Source: Pseudomonadota bacterium (GTDB taxonomy: Bacteria > Pseudomonadota > Gammaproteobacteria > Acidiferrobacterales > Acidiferrobacteraceae). Taken from it: DNA of 54,678 nucleotides. Of this stretch, positions 38,455-46,067 are shown piece by piece. The notes beneath the pieces are model-generated. The model was not told where the DNA came from, did no database searches, and worked only from the letters and a program-made list of their open reading frames with translations. Location: NCBI GenBank assembly GCA_021794275.1, contig JAJYRD010000015.1:1-54678 (forward strand). Direction: 5' to 3'. The position numbers and the translations under genes were made by a program. The stretch's first letter is position 1. The number at the start of each line of letters is the position of its first letter.

Positions 38455-39453
38455 ATGACGGCGAAGATAGCGAGGGGTTCGGTCGAACCCCTGACCGGAA
38501 GGGGGAGTTTCGCGGGGCTTGTGGGGGATCTCCTGGTGCTCGCCAAGGCCCGTGTCGTATCGCTGCTTGTCTTTACGGGGGCGGTCGGGGCGGTCCTCGC
38601 GCCCTCCTTCGGGCACCATCTACTGGGCGCGGGCGCCGGGCTTTTGGGGATCGCGCTTGCCGGCGGCGCAGGCGGTGTCATCAATCAACTGATCGAGCCG
38701 TCTTTGGATCAGCATATGCGCCGGACGCGCAGACGGCCCTTGGCGGTAGGGCGCGTTTCGCGCCGTCACGCCGTCGCCTTCGCTGGCGCACTTTTCATGG
38801 CCGCAGTTCTCGTGCTGTTCTTTGCGACCAACCTTTGGACCCTCGCCTTCACCCTTCTTGGCACGCTTGGGTACGGCGTGGTCTATACCGTATACCTCAA
38901 ACCCAATACGCCGTGGAATATCGTGTGGGGTGGTATCGGCGGAGCTCTACCGCCCATCATCGGCTGGACGGCCGCGGGCGGGGCGCCCGGGGCCTTGCTG
39001 CCATGGTGTCTCGTGGCGCTGGTTTCGACATGGACGCCGGCGCATTTCTGGCCGCTCGCGATCTGCTGCCGGGAAGATTATGCGCGGGCCTGTATTCCCA
39101 TGCTCCCGGTCACGCATGGCGTGGATCGGACGCGGCGTGAGATCGTCAGGTACGCGGTGGCAACGCTCGTGGTGAGCCTGATCCCGGTCGTGGCCAACCA
39201 AAACGCGCTATACGCTGTGGGCGCCGCAGGCTTCGGCCTGTACTACGTCGGCATGACCCTGAAGTTGCGGCGCATGCCGGTTGATGCGGACATGGACGGT
39301 TACGCGAGGCGCGTTTTCAAGGTCTCGATCAGCTACCTGTTCGCCTTGTTCAGCTTGCTTGTGATCGGCCATTACCTGGGCCCGAGCCCGGCCGTCATGG
39401 CCTTAGGCCACCTCCTGCATCACGTGGTAGCGGGCCACGCGTCGAATCTTTAG
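38455..39453 (+). CDS. cyoE: Protohaem IX farnesyltransferase (haem O synthase)
   Basis: A 332-residue UbiA-family prenyltransferase with about nine membrane helices that adds farnesyl to haem b. The first Asp-rich motif reads NQLIEPSLDQHMRRT, with Glu81 where Asp is normal and Asp85 kept; RRRPLAVGR follows. The second region has YLKPNTPWNIVWGGIGGALP and ALPPIIGW. WTPAHFWPLAI and EDYARACIPMLPVTHG are also family landmarks. It is the last gene of the oxidase operon; the stop is 55 bases from the stop of the convergent gene. The symbol ctaB is equally used. Confidence 0.94.
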   Translation: MTAKIARGSVEPLTGRGSFAGLVGDLLVLAKARVVSLLVFTGAVGAVLAPSFGHHLLGAGAGLLGIALAGGAGGVINQLIEPSLDQHMRRTRRRPLAVGRVSRRHAVAFAGALFMAAVLVLFFATNLWTLAFTLLGTLGYGVVYTVYLKPNTPWNIVWGGIGGALPPIIGWTAAGGAPGALLPWCLVALVSTWTPAHFWPLAICCREDYARACIPMLPVTHGVDRTRREIVRYAVATLVVSLIPVVANQNALYAVGAAGFGLYYVGMTLKLRRMPVDADMDGYARRVFKVSISYLFALFSLLVIGHYLGPSPAVMALGHLLHHVVAGHASNL

Positions 39454-39508
39454 ACCCATCTCCTGCGGTGTATTTCCGCTTGGGGCGTGGCATTCTTTGC
39501 GCCTGCGG

Positions 39509-41014
39509 CTATGACGGTAGCCGAAAGCGCGGATTCACGGCCTTGACCGGGAGCGCGTCGATCCAGTCCCAGGAATTGCCGAGGTAGATGGTCCCGCCGA
39601 CGATAGTGGGGCTCACGATCCCGAACCGTCCCCCCACATAATGATGTCCGATGCTCTGGCCGGTTTTCGGGTCCAGGGCATAGACATCGGGTCCCGTCGA
39701 GATATACAGCACCCCGCGATAGTAGGTCGGTGCCCCGCGCCCCGCGCCCGCAGGCCCTGCGTGGGGCACATGCCATGTCCAATAGACCTTGCCGGTGCGC
39801 AAGGAGAGCGCCTGATATTCCGATGTGACGGGAGAGCCGACATAGACGACGCCGTGCTTGATCATGGGCACGCCACCCTTGAAGGCGGGGACCTTGGGGC
39901 CGCGACCCATATCGTGGGTCCACAGTATGTGGCCGTTGCGGGCGTTGTAGGCCCGTACAATCGTATCCAAGGTCGGGTGGCCGCCTACCGAGCGCGGATT
40001 GGCCACCGCATCCATGACCACGACGCCTCGCGAAACGGCCGGCGAGACATCCCCCATTCCGGTATTCGTGGCGCCGGGGATGCTTCCTTTCCAGAGTACG
40101 TGCCCTGTGCGGGTATCGAGGGCGTAGAGGTTCGCAATCACAGACATGGCCACGAACACGGTATGGTGCCATACGGTGGGGCTCGACATATTGGCGATCC
40201 CACCGACATGGGTCACCCAGCGCTTGACGCCGGTTTTGGCGCCGATCGCATAGACGTTGCCGTCACCGGTGCTTGCGTAGAGTGTATTGTAAGCGTAGGC
40301 GGGCGTGGGCATGGCGTCGCCGGCGGTGGGAAAGTACCAGAGCAATTTGCCGTTATGGGCGTCGAGGCAGTAGACGCCGTTGTAGCTGATATCTTTGCCA
40401 CGCCCGGCGGCATGCGGATCGCGGGCGTAGAGCGTCACGTTCGCGAAATTGAACGCTACGCTGCCCGCCGACAGATAGACACGGTTACCGTTCACGAGCG
40501 GATTGCCCATAAGGTTGTTACCGACCGGGCTTGCCCGCCAAATGAGGCGGCCGGTGCGCGCGTTGACCGCATATGCGAAGGTATCGTCGCTCTCCGCGTA
40601 CACCACGCCGCCGACCACGGACACGCCGAGGGCATTCCCGTAGGATTGGGTCTGCACAGGCAGCGCTTCCTTGATGCCATAGATACGCGCCCCGAAAGGG
40701 CGCTTTGTGTCGAGGGGCCAAGCCCGCGCCTCGGGAAAGTTCCACCGCACGCCGCGGCGCACCCAGGCCGGCGCGCGAGCAGATACCGCGAATGCGGCGT
40801 TGTGGTCCGGCCCCCCGTAGGCGTGCGTCCATCGCTTGGGTCCCACGCGATCGGCGGGGGCTGGCACGTTGTGCGGGAGATAGAGGGTCGCAAACGGGCT
40901 CATGGGGTCCAGGGGGTTGTTGCGCGGGTCGTGAGGCACACTCAAGCCTGCGCCGAAGGCGGCCTGGCAAGCCACGATCCCGAAAAGACCTGCGATGAAT
41001 CGAACGCGAGACAT
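39509..41014 (-). CDS. tetH: Putative tetrathionate hydrolase (periplasmic PQQ-like beta-propeller)
   Basis: A 501-residue exported protein with signal peptide (MSRVRFIAGLFGIVACQAAFGA) and eight or so repeats of the PQQ-propeller type, such as YAVNARTGRLIW, YCLDAHNGKLLWY, YALDTRTGHVLW and YALDPKTGQ. Length, export and fold match tetrathionate hydrolase of acidophilic sulfur oxidisers (about 500 aa), which splits tetrathionate in the periplasm. As I recall, the catalytic Asp of the Acidithiobacillus enzyme is near residue 325; Asp322 here lies in NTGMGDVSPAV. Typical quinoprotein dehydrogenase features such as a vicinal disulfide are not seen. A PQQ dehydrogenase or other propeller is the alternative. 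ATG 41014 has GGAGGA eight bases upstream; the frame stays open further without support. Confidence 0.6.
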   Translation of the reverse strand: MSRVRFIAGLFGIVACQAAFGAGLSVPHDPRNNPLDPMSPFATLYLPHNVPAPADRVGPKRWTHAYGGPDHNAAFAVSARAPAWVRRGVRWNFPEARAWPLDTKRPFGARIYGIKEALPVQTQSYGNALGVSVVGGVVYAESDDTFAYAVNARTGRLIWRASPVGNNLMGNPLVNGNRVYLSAGSVAFNFANVTLYARDPHAAGRGKDISYNGVYCLDAHNGKLLWYFPTAGDAMPTPAYAYNTLYASTGDGNVYAIGAKTGVKRWVTHVGGIANMSSPTVWHHTVFVAMSVIANLYALDTRTGHVLWKGSIPGATNTGMGDVSPAVSRGVVVMDAVANPRSVGGHPTLDTIVRAYNARNGHILWTHDMGRGPKVPAFKGGVPMIKHGVVYVGSPVTSEYQALSLRTGKVYWTWHVPHAGPAGAGRGAPTYYRGVLYISTGPDVYALDPKTGQSIGHHYVGGRFGIVSPTIVGGTIYLGNSWDWIDALPVKAVNPRFRLPS

Positions 41015-41245
41015 GGGTGCTGTCCTCCAAAACTCGCAATGTAGCGCGCCATGGGCCACTTTGCTTCTGGCGGAGGGCCGGGCGGGGCTCGGACTATTTT
41101 CTGAGTATGGCGCGTCGTGCCTTCTTTTCCGGCCGGCCGGGGTGGGCGGCGAATGGTAACTGCCGTGCGGCCTGCCGGAGGGATTGAAGGTGGCCATGCC
41201 GGTCCGCGACAATAGGCCGTCGTGGCGTCATAGTCGGGAGGCTGA

Positions 41246-42118
41246 ATGCGTATCGGTTTCGTGGGGCTTGGAGCAATGGGGCGCGGCTTGGCCGGCCGCC
41301 TTGTCGGTGCCGGACATGCGGTGCGCGCCTGGAACCGCAGCCCGCAGCCTGGGGTTGCGGTTCCTGAGGGGGTTGCGATAGCCCGCCAGCTTTTGGATCT
41401 TGCCGACAACGAGGTGGTGATCTCAATGCTCGCCCACGATGCCGCGGTGCGCGAGGTATTTCTCGAAGGAGGCCTCCTTCAAGCCCTTGCTCCCGGCACC
41501 ATTCACGTCAACATGGCGACAGTCTCGGTGGCCCTCGTGCGGGATCTCGTACGCCGTCACGACGCGCGCGGCGTAGCCTATGTCGCCTGCCCTGTGTTGG
41601 GGCGCCCGGAGGCGGCGGCCGAGGGCGGATTACACCTGCTGGTGGCGGGGCCGACCGCAGCGATCAGTCGGCTCGACGGCTTGCTAGTCGTCCTCGGCCA
41701 GCGGGTGTGGGGCTTCGGCGAGCGGCCGGAAAGCGCCAATGCCGTGAAGATTGCCACCAACCTCGCGCTCGCCTGCGCGATCGAGGCCATGGGCGAGGCT
41801 GCCGGCCTTGCAGGGGCTTATGGGGTGGAGGCCGGCTCCTACCTGGATATGCTCACTCAGACCTTGTTCGCGTCACCCGCCTTCAAGCTCTATGGGTCGC
41901 TGATCGCCGAGGACCGGTTCGAGCCGCCCGGCTTTCGTCTGGCGCTTGGTCTGAAGGACGTGAATTTGGCGCTCGCCGCGGGCGCCGAGGCGGCCATGCC
42001 GCTGCCCTTTGGCGCGGTGTTGCGTGACCATTTTCTGGATTGTGTAGCACACGGCGAAGCGGACAGCGATTGGTCGGCCCTGGTCATGGCCGGCCGTCGC
42101 CATGCGGGCCGCGCCTAG
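41246..42118 (+). CDS. Beta-hydroxyacid dehydrogenase (3-hydroxyisobutyrate dehydrogenase family)
   Basis: A 290-residue NAD(P)-dependent oxidoreductase. The Rossmann start is FVGLGAMGRGLAGRL and Arg31 after beta-2 (AWNRSP) favours NADP. The catalytic Lys is Lys168 in NAVKIATNLALA. The usual substrate motif near residue 120 reads PVLGRPEAA, where classical members have D-A-P-V-S-G, pointing to the GLYR/HIBADH-like branch with unusual substrates such as succinic semialdehyde or glyoxylate. GGGAGG precedes ATG 41246. It is divergent from the propeller gene and convergent with kup. The physiological substrate is unknown. Confidence 0.85.
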   Translation: MRIGFVGLGAMGRGLAGRLVGAGHAVRAWNRSPQPGVAVPEGVAIARQLLDLADNEVVISMLAHDAAVREVFLEGGLLQALAPGTIHVNMATVSVALVRDLVRRHDARGVAYVACPVLGRPEAAAEGGLHLLVAGPTAAISRLDGLLVVLGQRVWGFGERPESANAVKIATNLALACAIEAMGEAAGLAGAYGVEAGSYLDMLTQTLFASPAFKLYGSLIAEDRFEPPGFRLALGLKDVNLALAAGAEAAMPLPFGAVLRDHFLDCVAHGEADSDWSALVMAGRRHAGRA

Positions 42119-42188
42119 TCTGAGACAGACGCTGGTCCCGAGCTTCAGGTCGGGCGCCCTTTCCTGAACATGCCGCCTTTGGGCGCGG

Positions 42189-44090
42189 TCAGGTGTCGCC
42201 AGGGGTTGCCTGGATCTGTTGGGGGAGTTCGACGATGTCACCAAGCTCCATCACTTGATTGGCCGGTAGACGGAAGAAATCGATGGCGGTGGCTGAGGCC
42301 TTCAGCATGACCGCGAACAGCCGCTGGCGCCACAGGGCGAGTGAGCCGCCTGCCTTCGGTAGGATATGTTGGCGCGACACGAAGTAGGTAGTGTCGGCCG
42401 GGTTCCAGCCAAACGGGAGCACGGCCTCTTTCAAGAGCTCGGGGATATCCGGTTGTTCCATGAAGCCGTAGCGGGCGGTGAGCCCGTACAGCCCGTCACC
42501 GTAGTCCCGGATCGTAGCCCGCTCGGCGCGCGGTACGCGCGGCGTGGTCTCGAATTGGATCGTCAGGATGAGGACGCGCTCGTGCAGGACCTTATTGTGC
42601 TTGAGGTTGTGCAGGAGGGTGTGCGGGATGCCCCCGACGCGAACGGTGAGGAAGACAGCGGTCCCAGGGACCCGGTCTATCGGACTTACCGCCATCATGC
42701 CGAGGAAGTCGGGTATCGACAGGGTCGCGGGCGAGAGCGCCTGGGTCAGAAGTTTGCGTCCGCGACGCCAAGTTGACATCAAGATAAAGACCACAAGGCC
42801 GATACTGACTGGCACCCATCCGCCGGCTGCGAATTTAAAGACGTTGGCGCTGAAAAAGATCCCGTCCAGGAGCACAAAGAAGCCAGTGAAGAGACCCGCC
42901 TTCCAAGTAGCCCAGTGCCAGCTCTGCCGGGCTACGAAAAAGATAAGGATGGTCGTAAAGAGCATGGTGCCGGTCACCGCAGTGCCGTAGGCGAAGCTCA
43001 GGGCATTGGAGGACTTGAACGCCAGGATGATCAAGATGACGGCGATCATCAATATCCAGTTAAGCCCCGGCAGGTAGATCTGGCCCCGCTCGGCCGCCGA
43101 GGTGTGCCGGATGGTGAGCCGCGGGAGATAGCCGAGCATGGAGGCCTGGCGGGTCGCCGAGTAGGCCCCGGTGATGATCGATTGCGAGGCGATGACTGTG
43201 GCGATGCCCGAGATCAGCACCATGGGTATCGTGGCCCAATGCGGAAACATCTCGAAAAATGGGTTTTTGGCTGCCGCAGGATGCAGGATGAGCAGGGCCC
43301 CTTGGCCGAGATAGTTGAAGGCGAGGGCTGGTAGTACGACGAAATACCATGCGACGCGGATCGGGCGGGCGCCGAAGTGGCCCATGTCGGCATACAAGGC
43401 CTCGGCGCCGGTCACGGCCAATACCACCGCGCCTAAGATAGCGAAACCGCCGCCGCTATGTCTGATCAGCATGTGTAGGCCAAGCAAAGGATCGAGCGCG
43501 CGCATGACCGCGGGGTCCCGAGCGACCCAGCCGAACCCCGCCACGAACAAGAGCAGAAACCAAGCAAGCATGGCCGGCCCGAAAAGCCGGCTTATGGTCC
43601 CGGTCCCGCGTCTTTGGATCCAGAAGAGACCGATAATGATGCCGACCGACAGCGGGACCACGAAGGGTGTGAGGCGCGCCGATGTAATTTCCATGCCTTG
43701 CAGGGCCGATAGGACGGAGATCGCCGGGGTCACGGCACCATCCCCGTAGAAAAGCGAGGCCCCAAGGAGTCCCAGGGTGAAAATCACCCAGCGGCTGCGT
43801 GAACCCTCGGGCGTGGCCCGCGAGGCGAGCGCCGTGAGGACCATGATCCCGCCCTCGCCGTGCTCGTCGGCGCGCATGACGAACCAGGCGTATTTGACGG
43901 CCACGATCAGGATCAGGGTCCAGAGGATGAGCGACAGGATCGCGAGCAGGTGGGAGGGTGTGGCGGAGATCGACAGCGCACTCAAGCAGGCGCTCAGGGT
44001 GTAGAGCGGGCTCGTCCCGATGTCGCCAAATACGACACCGAGGGCGGCCATGGCAAGCCACGGAAGCGCCGGTTTGCTGTCTTCTTTCAT
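42189..44090 (-). CDS. kup: Low-affinity potassium transporter Kup
   Basis: A 633-residue K+/H+ symporter of the KUP/HAK/KT family with 12 membrane segments. ALGVVFGDIGTSPLYTL is the diagnostic first helix, then VIFTLGLLGASLFYGDGAVT, GAEALYADMGHFG and a C-terminal cytoplasmic part of about 170 residues. The ATG at 44090 is the family start; the frame remains open to 44168. In acidophiles, potassium uptake helps set an inside-positive membrane potential that keeps protons out; that role is inferred. It diverges from clcA, with 282 bp between the starts. Confidence 0.95.
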   Translation of the reverse strand: MKEDSKPALPWLAMAALGVVFGDIGTSPLYTLSACLSALSISATPSHLLAILSLILWTLILIVAVKYAWFVMRADEHGEGGIMVLTALASRATPEGSRSRWVIFTLGLLGASLFYGDGAVTPAISVLSALQGMEITSARLTPFVVPLSVGIIIGLFWIQRRGTGTISRLFGPAMLAWFLLLFVAGFGWVARDPAVMRALDPLLGLHMLIRHSGGGFAILGAVVLAVTGAEALYADMGHFGARPIRVAWYFVVLPALAFNYLGQGALLILHPAAAKNPFFEMFPHWATIPMVLISGIATVIASQSIITGAYSATRQASMLGYLPRLTIRHTSAAERGQIYLPGLNWILMIAVILIILAFKSSNALSFAYGTAVTGTMLFTTILIFFVARQSWHWATWKAGLFTGFFVLLDGIFFSANVFKFAAGGWVPVSIGLVVFILMSTWRRGRKLLTQALSPATLSIPDFLGMMAVSPIDRVPGTAVFLTVRVGGIPHTLLHNLKHNKVLHERVLILTIQFETTPRVPRAERATIRDYGDGLYGLTARYGFMEQPDIPELLKEAVLPFGWNPADTTYFVSRQHILPKAGGSLALWRQRLFAVMLKASATAIDFFRLPANQVMELGDIVELPQQIQATPGDT

Positions 44091-44372
44091 GCGCTCATCA
44101 AACCCCAAGTGGAGACCCGCTTGGCGGGGCGTAGCCGCGCATGATAGCGAGTCGGCAGCGCATATCAAAGCCTGCCATGTCCACCCTGTCGACCCGCTGG
44201 CCCCTGGCCATCGCTATCTTTTGCGCCTCGGGTTGCTCGATGCACTGCTATGGCCGCCGTTCCCGAAAGGCTCTGTCAGCCTCGACTACGGTCGCGCGAC
44301 ACTAGGGCTGGATCGAGCCGCGGGGTTTGTGACGGACGATGAGCACGCATGACGAGGCATTGAGGGGGCCGT

Positions 44373-46067
44373 TTGGCGGGTGATCGCTTGTGGCAGCCCA
44401 ATGAGGGCGGGGTCCGCGTGCCGTTCGCGTCGCCGGCGCGATTCTGGGGTCTCTTGATCGTCGTGAGCGTGGCTACCGGCATCATCGTCGCGTTCCTCAT
44501 GGTGGTCATGCATGGGGCGCAACATCTGGCCTACGCCTATGGGCACGGCAAATTCCAGGACGCAGTCAAGCGGGCACCTGCGTGGCGCCGGGTCGCTGCG
44601 CTCGCAGCCGCGGGCCTGCTCGCCGCTGTCGTGATGTACCTCTTGAAGGAAGATGTGCCTGGGCATGGCGGCGAACTCACCGAGACTATCTGGTTCCGAT
44701 CCGGCCGCATGAGCTTCTGGAAGACGCTCGCGCAGGCGCTCTTGTCGGTCACGGTGGTTGGCATGGGTGCGTCTCTCGGGCGTGAGGGCGCGCCCAAACA
44801 GATGGGGGCGGCAACGGCCTCGCTCGGCGCGCGGCTCTTTGCGCTCCCGCCTGCGGAGAGCCGGTTGCTCGCGGCTTGCGGGGCCGGCGCGGCCATGGGG
44901 GCGGTTTACAACGTGCCACTGGGCGGGGCGTTCTTTTCCCTCGAGGTCCTTTTGGGTTCGCTTGCGCTGCCGCTCATGCTGCCTGCCCTGGCCTCATCTT
45001 ACCTGGCAACCTGGGCCTCGTGGCTCGTTTTGCCTGACCGCCCGACTTATACGATCGCCTCGCACGGTGCGCATCCGGCACTCATTTTCTGGTCGCTCGT
45101 GTGTGGGCCGCTGTTTGGTTTGGGCTCTGTCCTTTTCATACGCCTGGTGATCTGGGCCGACCAGGCGAAGCCCAAGCGCGGCCTTTACATGGCGATGCCG
45201 CTCGCCGTGTTTACGCTCCTGGGGGCGCTTGCGATACCGTATCCGCAGCTGCTCGGAAATGGCAAGGATGTCGCGCAAAGCGCCTTCGAGGGGCGGCTTG
45301 CCTTGCCCTTGCTCGCGGCCCTTGTGGTCCTGAAGCCGCTCGTCACCGTAGGCTGCCTCGCCTCTGGCGCCCCCGGGGGGCTCTTTACCCCAAGCCTCAC
45401 CTTCGGGGCACTCATGGGAGGTCTGGCTGGGCAACTCGCGGCGATCGCCTGGCCTGGGGTATCGGTGGAGGCTTGCGCCCTCATCGGGGCTGTGACGGCC
45501 ATTGCAGTGACCATGCAGGCGCCGCTTGCGGCCTTCGTTCTGTTTCTCGAGCTCACCCACCACGTGGTGAGTCTCATGGTCCCGATGATGGCGTCGGTCG
45601 CCTTGGCCGTGCTCGTGGCAAGACGCTTCGAACCCCGTTCGGTCTACTCGGGCAAGATCTACTCTGGACGCTCCGGAGCCCGGACCGCTCCCGCACGTCC
45701 GCGGCCGTCGCTTGCTCCTTGGTTCACAGATCAGGTGCGCGTACTGAGCGCCGCCGCCGACTATGCACAAGTTTTGGCGCAGGTTTTGGCGACCCCGGGC
45801 TGCGGGGGTTATGTGTATGTGGTAGACGAGAAGGGTCGATTGCTCGGGCGCATCGGGCGCGAGCAGGCGCTGCATCCGCCGCCCCTGTCGGCCGTCCTCT
45901 CGACCGCCGCCGCAGGCGACCTCCTGAAACCCGTGACCGCGCTCGGGGAGCGCGCCGGACCTGATGAGGTGGAGCGGCTCTTGCGGGATCAGCCGGACGG
46001 CGAATGGCCGATCGTCGAGGACGGAAGTGGTCGCCTAATCGGGCTCGTGCGGGTGCGCCCGGACTGA
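44373..46067 (+). CDS. clcA: ClC-family chloride channel/antiporter with CBS region
   Basis: A 564-residue protein: ClC membrane core (about 20-425) followed by a C-terminal regulatory part that looks like a pair of CBS domains (PGCGGYVYVVDEKGRLLGRI and EWPIVEDGSGRLIGLVRV). The gating Glu is kept in GASLGREGAPKQMG, and SGAPGGLFTPSLTFGALMGG holds the second anion-binding loop. The first selectivity loop is unusual (PGHGGELTE in place of GSGIP), so the ion preference may differ. Start TTG 44373 follows GAGGGGG. In an acidophile such a protein may move Cl- against H+ to support pH balance, together with Kup. Its end overlaps ppsA by 33 bases, tail to tail. Confidence 0.9.
   Translation: MAGDRLWQPNEGGVRVPFASPARFWGLLIVVSVATGIIVAFLMVVMHGAQHLAYAYGHGKFQDAVKRAPAWRRVAALAAAGLLAAVVMYLLKEDVPGHGGELTETIWFRSGRMSFWKTLAQALLSVTVVGMGASLGREGAPKQMGAATASLGARLFALPPAESRLLAACGAGAAMGAVYNVPLGGAFFSLEVLLGSLALPLMLPALASSYLATWASWLVLPDRPTYTIASHGAHPALIFWSLVCGPLFGLGSVLFIRLVIWADQAKPKRGLYMAMPLAVFTLLGALAIPYPQLLGNGKDVAQSAFEGRLALPLLAALVVLKPLVTVGCLASGAPGGLFTPSLTFGALMGGLAGQLAAIAWPGVSVEACALIGAVTAIAVTMQAPLAAFVLFLELTHHVVSLMVPMMASVALAVLVARRFEPRSVYSGKIYSGRSGARTAPARPRPSLAPWFTDQVRVLSAAADYAQVLAQVLATPGCGGYVYVVDEKGRLLGRIGREQALHPPPLSAVLSTAAAGDLLKPVTALGERAGPDEVERLLRDQPDGEWPIVEDGSGRLIGLVRVRPD

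Noticed and set aside
44091-44352. Forward frame before clcA that looks slightly protein-like
   Set aside because: It has no usable start codon or ribosome site in the region outside kup, and the overlapping alternative with a weak lipobox is also unsupported.
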